Shown: positions 1 through 6,089 of the stretch, in pieces
Layout: each line of letters opens with the position of its first letter
Numbering within the stretch: the stretch's first letter is position 1
The notes under the pieces: model-generated
Told to the model about the DNA's origin: nothing
Databases searched by the model: none
The model's input: the letters and a program-made list of their open reading frames with translations, nothing else
Translations under genes and position numbers: made by a program
Source: Candidatus Kapaibacterium sp.
Lineage (GTDB): Bacteria > Bacteroidota > Ignavibacteria > Kapaibacteriales > Kapaibacteriaceae
Assembly: GCA_030830285.1 (NCBI GenBank)
Contig: JAURNF010000084.1
Location: 1 to 6,811, forward strand
Length of the DNA stretch: 6,811 bases
Direction of reading: 5' to 3'

Positions 1-1871
1 AGCGCATCGGAAAACCGAATGTCGTCTGGCTTGGCGATGTGTCCGATCTCCTTGCCGACATGCGCACGGAGTTCCTCCTTGAGTGCAGAGAAGTTCTTGA
101 CAGCGGCACTGCTCTTGAGGCTCACAAACGCAACAAGCGCACTGCCCTTGATCTCATCTGGACGTGCAACAACGGCAGCTTCGGCAACAAGTCGGTGGGA
201 TACGAGCGCACTTTCAATCTCGGCAGTGCCTAGGCGATGTCCGGAGACGTTCACCACATCATCAACACGACCAATAATCCAGATGTAGCCGTTGCGGTCT
301 TTTCGCGCCCCATCTCCTGTGAAGTACCAACCAGGATTTGTGCGCGACTTGGGAAACATACTCCAGTAGGCCTCACGGTAGCGATCGTCGTTCCCATAGA
401 TGGTTCGCACCATTGATGGCCATGGATGCTTCACAACCAACAAGCCACCTTCGTTGGCTTTGCACGATGTACCATCAGGATGCACCACATCAACCAGAAT
501 TCCAGGCAATGGCTTGGTGACCGTGCCTGGCTTGGCAACCGTGGCACCCGGTACGGGCGACACCATGATGGCACCTGTTTCGGTTTGCCACCAGGTATCG
601 ACAATCGGACAGCGTCCCCCACCAATGACATTGTAATACCATACCCATGCCTCAGGGTTTATCGGCTCACCAACAGTCCCTAACAGTCGAAGCGACGATA
701 GGTCGTGTCGACGTGGCCACGACTCGCCCCATTTCATAAAGGAGCGAATTGCTGTTGGAGCAGTGTAGAAGATCGATACTTGATGTCGCTCGATGAGATG
801 CCAGAAGCGATCGGGCTCGGGCCAGTTCGGCGCGCCTTCGTACAAGAGGATGGTTGCACCATTAGCAAGTGGACCGTACACAACGTAGCTGTGACCCGTG
901 ATCCATCCCACGTCTGCGGTGCAGAAGTACACATCATCGTCGCGCATGTCGAACACCATCTTGGTGGTTGATGCCACTTGCGTGAGATACCCTCCGGTGG
1001 TGTGCAGAATTCCCTTTGGCTTGCCAGTACTACCCGACGTGTACAGGATGAACAAGGGATGCTCACTCGGCAATGCAGGGGGCTCGTGACGCGCCGACGC
1101 TGCGTCGATGAGTTCGTGCCACCAGTGATCGCGACCCGACTTCATCGCACACTTGTCGTCCGTGCGCTTGACCACGATGACGTGTCGAATGCTCGGAGCT
1201 TTCCTTGCCGCAACATCAGCTGCAGCCTTGAGATGAACTGGATCACCGCGACGCCATGCAGCATCCTGTGTGATGAGGACGCTTGCACCTGAATCGTTAA
1301 TGCGCTCTCGCAGCGCATCGCTGCTGAATCCACCAAAGATTACGTTATGCGTCGCACCGATACGTGCACACGCAAGCATGGCAATCACGGTCTCCGGCAC
1401 CATGCCCATGTAGATCGCCACAACGTCACCCTTGCGCACACCGAGCTGCTCAAGCACATTCGCCGCGCGGCATACCTCTGTATGAAGTTGCTGATAAGTT
1501 AGCGTGCGCGTCTCGCCAGGCTCACCTTCCCATATGAGCGCAGCCTTGGTGCGCCGCCATGTTCCGAGATGCCGATCGAGACAATTCACGGCGACGTTGG
1601 TAGTGCCACCAACAAACCACTGTGCATGCGGATACTTCCACACGAGCGGCTTCTTCCAGGGCGCAAACCAAGCAAGCTCGCGAGCCTGCTCTTCCCAATA
1701 CGCAACCACATCGCTCTCGGCATGCTCCTGTAACGCACTGAGTGCACGCGCCGAACCAATATGCGCCTTTGACGCAAACTCCTTCGACGGTGGGAAGCGT
1801 CGTTCTTCACTCATCACGGATGAGATGCTATCTGAATGCGACTTCGATGTGGATGACGTGCGTGTTGCCAT
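1..1871 (-). CDS. acs: Acetyl-CoA synthetase (AMP-forming), C-terminal end outside window
   Basis: Activates acetate with ATP to acetyl-AMP and then transfers the acetyl group to CoA in the cytoplasm. The window holds 623 codons from the ATG at 1871; typical Acs is about 650 residues, so roughly the last 30 are missing only because the window ends. Visible motifs, in order: the Acs-type N-terminal phrase EERRFPPSKEF (22-32), the P-loop-like YTSGSTGKPKG (277-287), TADVGWITGHSY (318-329), DTWWQTETG (425-433) with the tryptophans that shape the acetyl pocket, YFTGD (516-520) whose Asp contacts the ATP ribose, and the hinge GRVDDVVNVSGHRLGTAE (534-551). The C-terminal PKTRSGK-type motif with the catalytic, acetylation-regulated lysine lies beyond base 1 and cannot be checked. 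The start at 1871 is favoured by GGAGA nine bases upstream; a second ATG at codon 20 would also give a plausible N-terminus. It follows the hydrolase gene by 25 bases, so cotranscription is likely. Family identity is very secure. Confidence 0.97.
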   Translation of the reverse strand, partial: MATRTSSTSKSHSDSISSVMSEERRFPPSKEFASKAHIGSARALSALQEHAESDVVAYWEEQARELAWFAPWKKPLVWKYPHAQWFVGGTTNVAVNCLDRHLGTWRRTKAALIWEGEPGETRTLTYQQLHTEVCRAANVLEQLGVRKGDVVAIYMGMVPETVIAMLACARIGATHNVIFGGFSSDALRERINDSGASVLITQDAAWRRGDPVHLKAAADVAARKAPSIRHVIVVKRTDDKCAMKSGRDHWWHELIDAASARHEPPALPSEHPLFILYTSGSTGKPKGILHTTGGYLTQVASTTKMVFDMRDDDVYFCTADVGWITGHSYVVYGPLANGATILLYEGAPNWPEPDRFWHLIERHQVSIFYTAPTAIRSFMKWGESWPRRHDLSSLRLLGTVGEPINPEAWVWYYNVIGGGRCPIVDTWWQTETGAIMVSPVPGATVAKPGTVTKPLPGILVDVVHPDGTSCKANEGGLLVVKHPWPSMVRTIYGNDDRYREAYWSMFPKSRTNPGWYFTGDGARKDRNGYIWIIGRVDDVVNVSGHRLGTAEIESALVSHRLVAEAAVVARPDEIKGSALVAFVSLKSSAAVKNFSALKEELRAHVGKEIGHIAKPDDIRFSDA

Positions 1872-1880
1872 GATGGTTGC

Positions 1881-1885
1881 TCTCC
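1881..1885 (-). promoter_or_regulatory. Shine-Dalgarno sequence of acs
   Basis: GGAGA read on the minus strand, with nine bases between it and the ATG at 1871. It supports this start over the internal ATG at codon 20 and shows that acs has its own ribosome entry despite its proximity to the upstream hydrolase gene. Confidence 0.6.
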
Positions 1886-1896
1886 GATGCGGGGTG

Positions 1897-2439
1897 TTAC
1901 TTCACAAGCGCTGATATCGATTTGAACTCTTGCGTGCCAGACACACGAAGTAGTTCAAACAACACGGATTCCATCGTTGAGACGACGGCGCCGGCTTGCC
2001 GCATGCGCTCGATCGCCACACGTGCATCGTTCGCGGAGCGCGACGACACACAGTCGTCGATGACGACTACTTTTTGTCCATGCGCCAACAAGTCAAGCAC
2101 GGTCTGCTGCACACATACGTGTGCCTCGATGCCAAAGACAATGATCTGGTGACGCCTGCTTCCGAGAACTGCAGCTTCGACGTCAGGATTACCACAGCAA
2201 CTAAACGTCATTTTCTCGATCGGCTGATAGGTGCCAAGGGCCGACGCGATTTCGGGAACCGTTGTGCCGAGTCCCTTCGTGTATTGCTCAGTCACGATGA
2301 TGGGCACGTCGAGAATGCGCAATCCCCTGATCAGTGTCGCTGATCGGCGCACGAGCTCGCCATGACCGTGGATGTGCGGTAGGAGGCGTTCCTGTATGTC
2401 AACACACAAGGCCTGCGTTTGGTGTCGATCGAGAATCAT
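1897..2439 (-). CDS. Isochorismatase-family cysteine hydrolase (ISOC1/2-like)
   Basis: A 180-residue cytoplasmic protein of the isochorismatase-like hydrolase superfamily, which cleaves amide or ester-type bonds through an Asp-Lys-Cys triad. Candidate triad residues are D14 (in LCVDIQERL), K76 (in IEKMTFS) and C109 (in GIEAHVCVQQT); the residues before the Cys form the usual non-proline cis-peptide region. The rest, including DDCVSSRS (128-135), RMRQAGA (145-151) and the C-terminal EFKSISALVK, closely resembles the ISOC1/ISOC2 and YcaC-like branch, not nicotinamidases: I see no obvious metal-binding DxHxxxxH motif. The substrate is unknown, and members of this branch are mostly uncharacterised. 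The start at 2439 was chosen because GAGGGG lies six bases upstream and the protein then begins at the first beta strand. The reading frame is open back to 2550, but that adds 37 unconserved-looking residues and overlaps the transporter gene. acs follows 25 bases downstream. Confidence 0.9.
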   Translation of the reverse strand: MILDRHQTQALCVDIQERLLPHIHGHGELVRRSATLIRGLRILDVPIIVTEQYTKGLGTTVPEIASALGTYQPIEKMTFSCCGNPDVEAAVLGSRRHQIIVFGIEAHVCVQQTVLDLLAHGQKVVVIDDCVSSRSANDARVAIERMRQAGAVVSTMESVLFELLRVSGTQEFKSISALVK

Positions 2440-2445
2440 TGTTGT

Positions 2446-2451
2446 CCCCTC
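2446..2451 (-). promoter_or_regulatory. Shine-Dalgarno sequence of the isochorismatase-family gene
   Basis: GAGGGG on the minus strand, six bases before the ATG at 2439. This site decides the start in favour of 2439 over the in-frame ATG at 2550. Confidence 0.6.
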
Positions 2452-2492
2452 GCATGTTCGTGCATCATTTGGTACATCACTCGTATCGAACG

Positions 2493-2520
2493 AATCTACG
2501 AGATGCCGAGCATCGGTCAA
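2493..2520 (-). promoter_or_regulatory. Possible weak promoter upstream of the hydrolase-acs pair
   Basis: In the 91-base gap between the transporter stop and the hydrolase start, the minus strand reads TTGACC (2520-2515), a 16-base spacer, then TAGATT (2498-2493), a five-of-six and four-of-six match to the sigma-70 boxes. If the organism uses Bacteroidota-type promoters this match could be chance. The gap also contains short inverted repeats (2480-2485 with 2497-2502; 2520-2525 with 2530-2535), the first overlapping the supposed -10 box, which would suit an operator. Without this promoter the hydrolase and acs would depend on readthrough from the upstream trio. Confidence 0.22.
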
Positions 2521-2530
2521 CTGACGTTTG

Positions 2531-3403
2531 TCAGTCCTGCTGGGTAACAATCACACCGGCAATGGCTATCGCTCCACCAACAACAAACATGAACGTGGGT
2601 ACGGTGCCGAAGATGAAGAACGAAAGCACCGATGTCAGCACGGGCTGCAGGTTGTTGAACACCGACACGCGACTCGCCTCCATTCGACTGAGCGCGTAAT
2701 ACCACAGTCCGTACCCTACGCCAGATGTAATCACGCCGAGATAGAACAACTGCGCCCAATGCTCCAGCCAACCAGGCGAAACGAGCACCGTCATTGGATC
2801 ATGTATGGGAATGAGCGCCCACACGGGTATAAAGCACGCGAGTCCAGCAAAGAAGCTCATGGCTGTGGTCTGCACTGGACCATACTTCACGATAAGCGAG
2901 CGTCCGATAACGGTGTACGCTGCCCATGATACACTCGCTGCTAAGACCATAAGATTGCCAAGCGTTTGTTCTGGCGTGACCGATGCGCCACGATCAACCA
3001 AGACGATCGCTGCACCAGTCACAGCGAGTGCCACGCCTGCCATCTTACGCCAGCCGGGTGATGTGCGCTTCCAGAGCGCAAGCAGGATCACGACGAACAC
3101 TGGCGTCAGCGCATATGCAAGGGACGCGTTGGGAGCAGTGGTGTAATCGACACCCCAAATGAACAGGAGTTGATTGATGGGCATGTTGACAAGCCCCAAC
3201 AAAGCAATCAATCCAATGTCTGCACGATCAACCTTCCGAAGCGAAGAACGACGCACAAACATCCAGATACCGAAGGCGATACAGGTGAAGATGCCCCGAA
3301 ACAGCACCACGGTGATTGCTTCGAGCTCAACGGTTATGTCCTTCGCTACAAGGTGCGTGGTCGAGGCAATGAACTGCTGAAGTAGCAGCAGGAGGTAGAT
3401 CAT
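2531..3403 (-). CDS. EamA/DMT-family membrane transporter
   Basis: A 290-residue inner-membrane protein of the drug/metabolite transporter superfamily, made of two EamA repeats of about five membrane helices each, the usual ten-helix length. Repeat one covers about residues 2-136 and ends with the WRKMAGVALAVTGAAIVLV helix. Repeat two runs from about 148 to 286 and ends with the matching GGAIAIAGVIV helix, preceded by NNLQPVLTSVLSFFIFG (250-266). Conserved elements include the N-terminal QQFIASTTHLVAK, APNASLAYALTPVF (90-103) and the SRVSVFNNLQP phrase. The substrate cannot be told from sequence; family members export amino acids, nucleotides or metabolites, and small DMT relatives (ArnE/F) move lipid-linked sugars. 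The ATG at 3403 overlaps the glycosyltransferase stop as ATGA, implying translational coupling; there is no strong Shine-Dalgarno. The frame is open upstream to 3478, but that adds 25 Arg-rich residues lying inside the upstream gene, so it was not used. Confidence 0.92.
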   Translation of the reverse strand: MIYLLLLLQQFIASTTHLVAKDITVELEAITVVLFRGIFTCIAFGIWMFVRRSSLRKVDRADIGLIALLGLVNMPINQLLFIWGVDYTTAPNASLAYALTPVFVVILLALWKRTSPGWRKMAGVALAVTGAAIVLVDRGASVTPEQTLGNLMVLAASVSWAAYTVIGRSLIVKYGPVQTTAMSFFAGLACFIPVWALIPIHDPMTVLVSPGWLEHWAQLFYLGVITSGVGYGLWYYALSRMEASRVSVFNNLQPVLTSVLSFFIFGTVPTFMFVVGGAIAIAGVIVTQQD

Positions 3404-4497
3404 GAGCAGTGCTGACGGATTCGAGCGACGATCGCGTGTTGTTGGTGTTCGTACGAGAGCTCTCGAATTGCGTCGCACGCGGCAATCATGGTGGCTCGTG
3501 TGCTACCGTTGCGAACCGTTTGCATTGCCGCTACGATGTCTGTTGACGACAGCGTCCTATCAATACTCGCTGCCACTGGATACTGCGCGACATGTGCACG
3601 GAGCGCAGGCAGATCTGTGACGAGTGACGGAATGCGTGCCATCATGTATTCGAAGAGCTTGTTTGGCAATGCGTACTCATAACTCATCGACACCGGTTCG
3701 ATGATGCAGAGTCCAACATCGGCACCACATGTGTATGCATGAAGATCTTCGTACGCAACAGCTCCAATCCACGTCACACGAGATGCCACACCGAGCTGGC
3801 TCGCGAGTGCTTCAAGATCCCGGCGTGCAGGGCCATCCCCAACGACGGCGAGATGTACATCCTGCATGTCTCGCATGGCACGAAGAAACGGCGCTATCCC
3901 CCGTCCATGATGCACAACGCCTTGATAGATGGCCAGATAGGTATCTAACGAAACACCGCATCTCGCGCGTAACGGCGAAACAACGACGTCGCGGTATGGA
4001 GGCGTGTTGTAAAGAACGAATGGATCGTAGGAGAGACTGAAGGTTGAGCGAGCAATTTCGGCGTCGAGTGGACCCGATACGAGGATGTCGTCGACGATTT
4101 TTAGGTGTCGTCGCTCGTGCGCCGTGAGAATGCGCTGACGCATTCCTTTGCCCTCGAGCGGACCAAGCGCGAAGTAGAACTCGCGCATGTCATAGATAAG
4201 CGTGGCATTGCATCGCTTGGCAATGCGCGACGCCGCTGCCAGTGCAAAGAGATCCATCGCAATCACACAACGTGCCGTTACATCAGTCTGCGCACAATGT
4301 CGTGAGTACGACCACCATCGTGAAAGTGCACGACCGCCTGGATCTGACCACGAATACATCGTGCAGGTTGGCAGTTCATCTGCAGTACCAGCTGCAATCA
4401 CACCGACACGTAGTCCATCGCTGACTAACGCATGCGCAATGTTTCGCGTACGTGCATCGTAGCGAACGTCTGCAAGGGCGCAGAGGAGAACATCCAC
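3400..4497 (-). CDS. Glycosyltransferase, GT4-type (GT-B fold)
   Basis: A 365-residue cytoplasmic or membrane-associated enzyme that probably transfers a sugar from a nucleotide donor to a surface-glycan or lipid-linked acceptor. The N-terminal Rossmann domain starts MDVLLCALADVRYDARTRN and contains DLFALAAAS (82-90) and IYDMREFYF (101-109). The C-terminal donor-binding domain carries the GT4 signatures IYQGVVHHGRGI (190-201), LAVVGDGP (216-223), VTWIGAVAYEDL (241-252) and the acidic stretch ending YALPNKLFEYM (275-285), with E267, E274 and E283 as candidate nucleotide-sugar ligands. No transmembrane helix or signal peptide is seen. The start is uncertain and both candidates are GTG. GTG 4497 lies one base after the FemAB stop and begins the protein at beta strand one. 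GTG 4542 adds 15 residues, overlaps FemAB by 44 bases, and has AGGAG 13 bases upstream. I preferred 4497. Donor and acceptor are unknown. The gene is coupled downstream to the EamA transporter by ATGA. Confidence 0.92.
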   Translation of the reverse strand: MDVLLCALADVRYDARTRNIAHALVSDGLRVGVIAAGTADELPTCTMYSWSDPGGRALSRWWSYSRHCAQTDVTARCVIAMDLFALAAASRIAKRCNATLIYDMREFYFALGPLEGKGMRQRILTAHERRHLKIVDDILVSGPLDAEIARSTFSLSYDPFVLYNTPPYRDVVVSPLRARCGVSLDTYLAIYQGVVHHGRGIAPFLRAMRDMQDVHLAVVGDGPARRDLEALASQLGVASRVTWIGAVAYEDLHAYTCGADVGLCIIEPVSMSYEYALPNKLFEYMMARIPSLVTDLPALRAHVAQYPVAASIDRTLSSTDIVAAMQTVRNGSTRATMIAACDAIRELSYEHQQHAIVARIRQHCS

Positions 4498-4498
4498 G

Positions 4499-5479
4499 CT
4501 ATGGAGCGATTGAGAGATGGTAGGTGCTCCGGAGAATACCACGAGCGTCGAACCGCTCCTTAAAATTGATCAGTCCGATCGACGGAGTCATCGGATCGGC
4601 ATCCTTTGTGTCCTGCGACACGCCGATATCAACCCACTCGTATCCTTGCTCAATTGCCCAGCGACAGGTTTCGTACATCACGAGGTAGATCGGACGCAGA
4701 TGCTCGTATTCGTACCGGAGCATGTTGTAAAAACACAGCACAACCTTGGGATTCGCCAAGAAGAGCAGCGATCCAGCGATTGGTTCATCACCGAGGTAGA
4801 CCATGTTTAGACGCAGCTTGTCTGGCATAAGCTCTTTGAGCTTGAGCAGATCGTCAAGGGTGTGCGTTGGCAGCACACCGTGACGTGCCTTGTTCTCGAG
4901 GAGGATCTTGTGAAACGTCGCGTAGTCGTCGCTCTCTCGAATCGTGATCTCACCTTCACGGAGGATCCGATGAATGCTCTTGCGCGCCGTTGCGTCGAAA
5001 TGCTTCAGAAAGTCAGCACCATGCTTAAGGTCGATAGCATGTGAGATGTAGTGCAACTCAAAGGTTGCCTTCCGATACAACATCGCATACTCGTGGTGCT
5101 GACTGTAGTTGCGGGTGTATACGATGGGTGCGGGGATGAGATACGCATCGCGAATCCCAACTTGCTTGCAGTACGCAATGAATGCATCAACGATTGCGAG
5201 CGAGAGCTCGAAAGAGCAATCTGCTGTTACGATGGAACCATACGATGCCCCTGTCGGCGACCAAAAGTCACCATTCGGCTTGAGTCCGCCCGGCAGCACA
5301 CCTACGAGCTTTGTACCATCACGGAACATGAGGTGGTGCCAGTTCCACTTCCCATCAGGATGGTAGTCCATGAACTGCTGCAAATGGAACATTGTCCCAT
5401 TGTTTGAGCGCTCAACAAAGGCATCCCATTCCTTGCGGTGGGCTTGCGTGTATGGTTCGACAGTGATGGTGTATGGCAT
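4499..5479 (-). CDS. FemAB-like GNAT-fold acyl/aminoacyltransferase
   Basis: A 326-residue protein resembling the FemAB/BioF2-like acetyltransferase group (double GNAT fold), enzymes that attach amino-acid or acyl groups to peptidoglycan precursors or surface polysaccharides. Recognisable elements are EWDAFVERSNNGTMFHLQQFMDYH (split: EWDAFVERS 17-25, GTMFHLQQF 28-36, then DYH), LVGVLPGG (58-65), the basic phrase ATARKSIHRILREG (163-176) equivalent to the FemAB R-x-x-I-x-K-A segment, GDEPIAGSLLFL (230-241) and a C-terminal WVDIGVSQD (282-290) followed by GLINFKERF (302-310). No signal peptide or membrane segment is evident, so it should act on the cytoplasmic face. ATG 5479 was chosen because it places the family's usual N-terminus at the start and leaves a normal divergent spacer. 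In-frame ATGs at 5539 and 5527 lack ribosome sites and would overlap the promoter of the divergent gene. First gene of the coupled trio; its substrate is unknown. Confidence 0.88.
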   Translation of the reverse strand: MPYTITVEPYTQAHRKEWDAFVERSNNGTMFHLQQFMDYHPDGKWNWHHLMFRDGTKLVGVLPGGLKPNGDFWSPTGASYGSIVTADCSFELSLAIVDAFIAYCKQVGIRDAYLIPAPIVYTRNYSQHHEYAMLYRKATFELHYISHAIDLKHGADFLKHFDATARKSIHRILREGEITIRESDDYATFHKILLENKARHGVLPTHTLDDLLKLKELMPDKLRLNMVYLGDEPIAGSLLFLANPKVVLCFYNMLRYEYEHLRPIYLVMYETCRWAIEQGYEWVDIGVSQDTKDADPMTPSIGLINFKERFDARGILRSTYHLSIAP

Positions 5480-5508
5480 AGGGAGTTCCAACGGCGAAAT
5501 TACAGCAC

Positions 5509-5516
5509 TATATTTG
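5509..5516 (+). promoter_or_regulatory. Putative Bacteroidota-type -7 promoter box of the barrel gene
   Basis: TATATTTG matches the TAnnTTTG consensus of the Bacteroidota primary sigma factor exactly. It lies about 40 bases before the barrel gene's ATG, giving a short leader of roughly 30-35 bases. No clear TTTG -33 element is visible upstream. TATATT within it would also serve as a sigma-70-like -10 box. Confidence 0.45.
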
Positions 5517-5543
5517 GACGGCCTCATGTATTCATTCATTGTG

Positions 5544-5550
5544 AAGGGGA
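5544..5550 (+). promoter_or_regulatory. Shine-Dalgarno sequence of the barrel gene
   Basis: AAGGGGA lies six bases before the ATG at 5557, a good purine-rich ribosome site that fixes the start of the secreted protein in front of its signal peptide. Confidence 0.55.
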
Positions 5551-5556
5551 AGAAGT

Positions 5557-6033
5557 ATGAAGAAGGGATTGTTTGTCGCAGCAGCAGCGATGATGATCTG
5601 CAGCGCTGCTTCGGTGTTCGCCAATGGCGGACCGAAGAGCGGTCTGGGTGTCGGGGTTAACCGCGGTGGACCGGCAACAACTGGTGTGCAGGTTCAGTAT
5701 GCCATCAACCATGACCTCCACGTGGGTACACAGGTTGGTTTCCGCATTTCTGACGGCACCGACATCACATTCGCACCATATGCGAAGTATTTCTTGGGTG
5801 GCACAACAGTTCGCCCATATGCGATCGGTCAGTTCGCAATCGCGTCACGCTCAACTGCTGGTAACACGTCGTCAACAGGCATCAACCTTGGTGGTGGCGC
5901 GCAGTATTGGTTTAGCGACAAGTTTGGTGTCTACGGTCAAGTCAATGTCCTTGAGCTTCCAATCAGCCCGTCGGGTCAGGATGTGTCGTTTGGTGTCCTT
6001 ACACCATCAATCGGCTTGGAACTCTTTTTCTAA
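5557..6033 (+). CDS. Small secreted outer-membrane beta-barrel protein
   Basis: A 158-residue precursor with a clear Sec signal peptide: positive MKKG start, hydrophobic stretch LFVAAAAMMICSAASV and likely cleavage after SVFA (22/23). The cysteine at 15 is not in a lipobox, so it is not a lipoprotein. The mature part of about 136 residues is Gly- and aromatic-rich with alternating strands at roughly 27-35, 41-50, 53-64, 69-81, 84-97, 107-118, 123-133 and 143-157, consistent with an eight-stranded barrel of the OmpX/OmpA-domain or OmpW-like size. It ends in ELFF, and a C-terminal Phe is the usual signal for BAM-mediated outer-membrane insertion. No OmpA-like peptidoglycan-binding domain is present. 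The specific function is not recognisable; small barrels of this type are often structural or adhesion proteins. It appears to be monocistronic, with its own promoter and a terminator-like hairpin 20 bases after the stop. Confidence 0.88.
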   Translation: MKKGLFVAAAAMMICSAASVFANGGPKSGLGVGVNRGGPATTGVQVQYAINHDLHVGTQVGFRISDGTDITFAPYAKYFLGGTTVRPYAIGQFAIASRSTAGNTSSTGINLGGGAQYWFSDKFGVYGQVNVLELPISPSGQDVSFGVLTPSIGLELFF

Positions 6034-6053
6034 GTCCTCAATTGCGTAATCTG

Positions 6054-6089
6054 CGGGCTCTGCACAGATCGTGCAGGGCCCGTTGTTGT
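6054..6089 (+). terminator. Terminator-like hairpin between the barrel and GT9 genes
   Basis: A 12-base-pair GC-rich stem (6054-6065 pairing with 6071-6082, one G-T wobble at 6059/6077) with a five-base loop AGATC is followed by TTGTTGT (6083-6089). Stem strength and position 20 bases after the barrel stop suit intrinsic termination, but the T tract is interrupted by G. The next gene's ATG follows directly at 6090, and the right arm contains CAGGG, the only Shine-Dalgarno-like sequence for that gene, so the hairpin could also limit its translation. Confidence 0.65.

Larger units (their letters stand above)
5480..5556. promoter_or_regulatory. Divergent intergenic region between the FemAB-like and barrel genes
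   Basis: A 77-base spacer between two head-to-head starts must hold promoters for both the leftward operon and the rightward barrel gene. It is AT-rich in its centre (around 5497-5516). On the minus strand TAATTTCG and TATAGT resemble -10/-7 boxes for the leftward operon, but no convincing upstream element accompanies them. Confidence 0.5.

Noticed and set aside
734..1066. 110-codon minus-strand open frame within acs
   Set aside because: It is in a different frame of the same strand as acs, inside its core adenylation domain, and has no family resemblance.
1..1871. Truncated acs as a pseudogene
   Set aside because: The frame is uninterrupted for 623 codons and stops only at the window edge, so it is cut by the window and not broken.
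1504..1914. 136-codon open frame on the plus strand opposite acs and the hydrolase end
   Set aside because: It lies antisense to the secure acs coding sequence, has low-complexity Ser/Arg/Cys-rich composition, and shows no recognisable domain; a shadow of acs codon bias.
2440..2550. 37-residue N-terminal extension of the isochorismatase-family hydrolase
   Set aside because: It overlaps the transporter gene, does not resemble the family, and a good GAGGGG ribosome site precedes the internal ATG at 2439.
2528..2929. 133-codon plus-strand open frame opposite the transporter
   Set aside because: Antisense to a secure ten-helix membrane protein; His/Arg-rich sequence without domain features.
3404..3478. 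25-residue N-terminal extension of the EamA transporter
   Set aside because: Arg-rich, lies within the glycosyltransferase coding end, and the ATGA overlap at 3403 gives the usual family length.
5624..6049. 141-codon plus-strand open frame overlapping the barrel gene
   Set aside because: Out of frame with the barrel gene, which has a signal peptide, ribosome site and beta-strand pattern; this frame has none of these.
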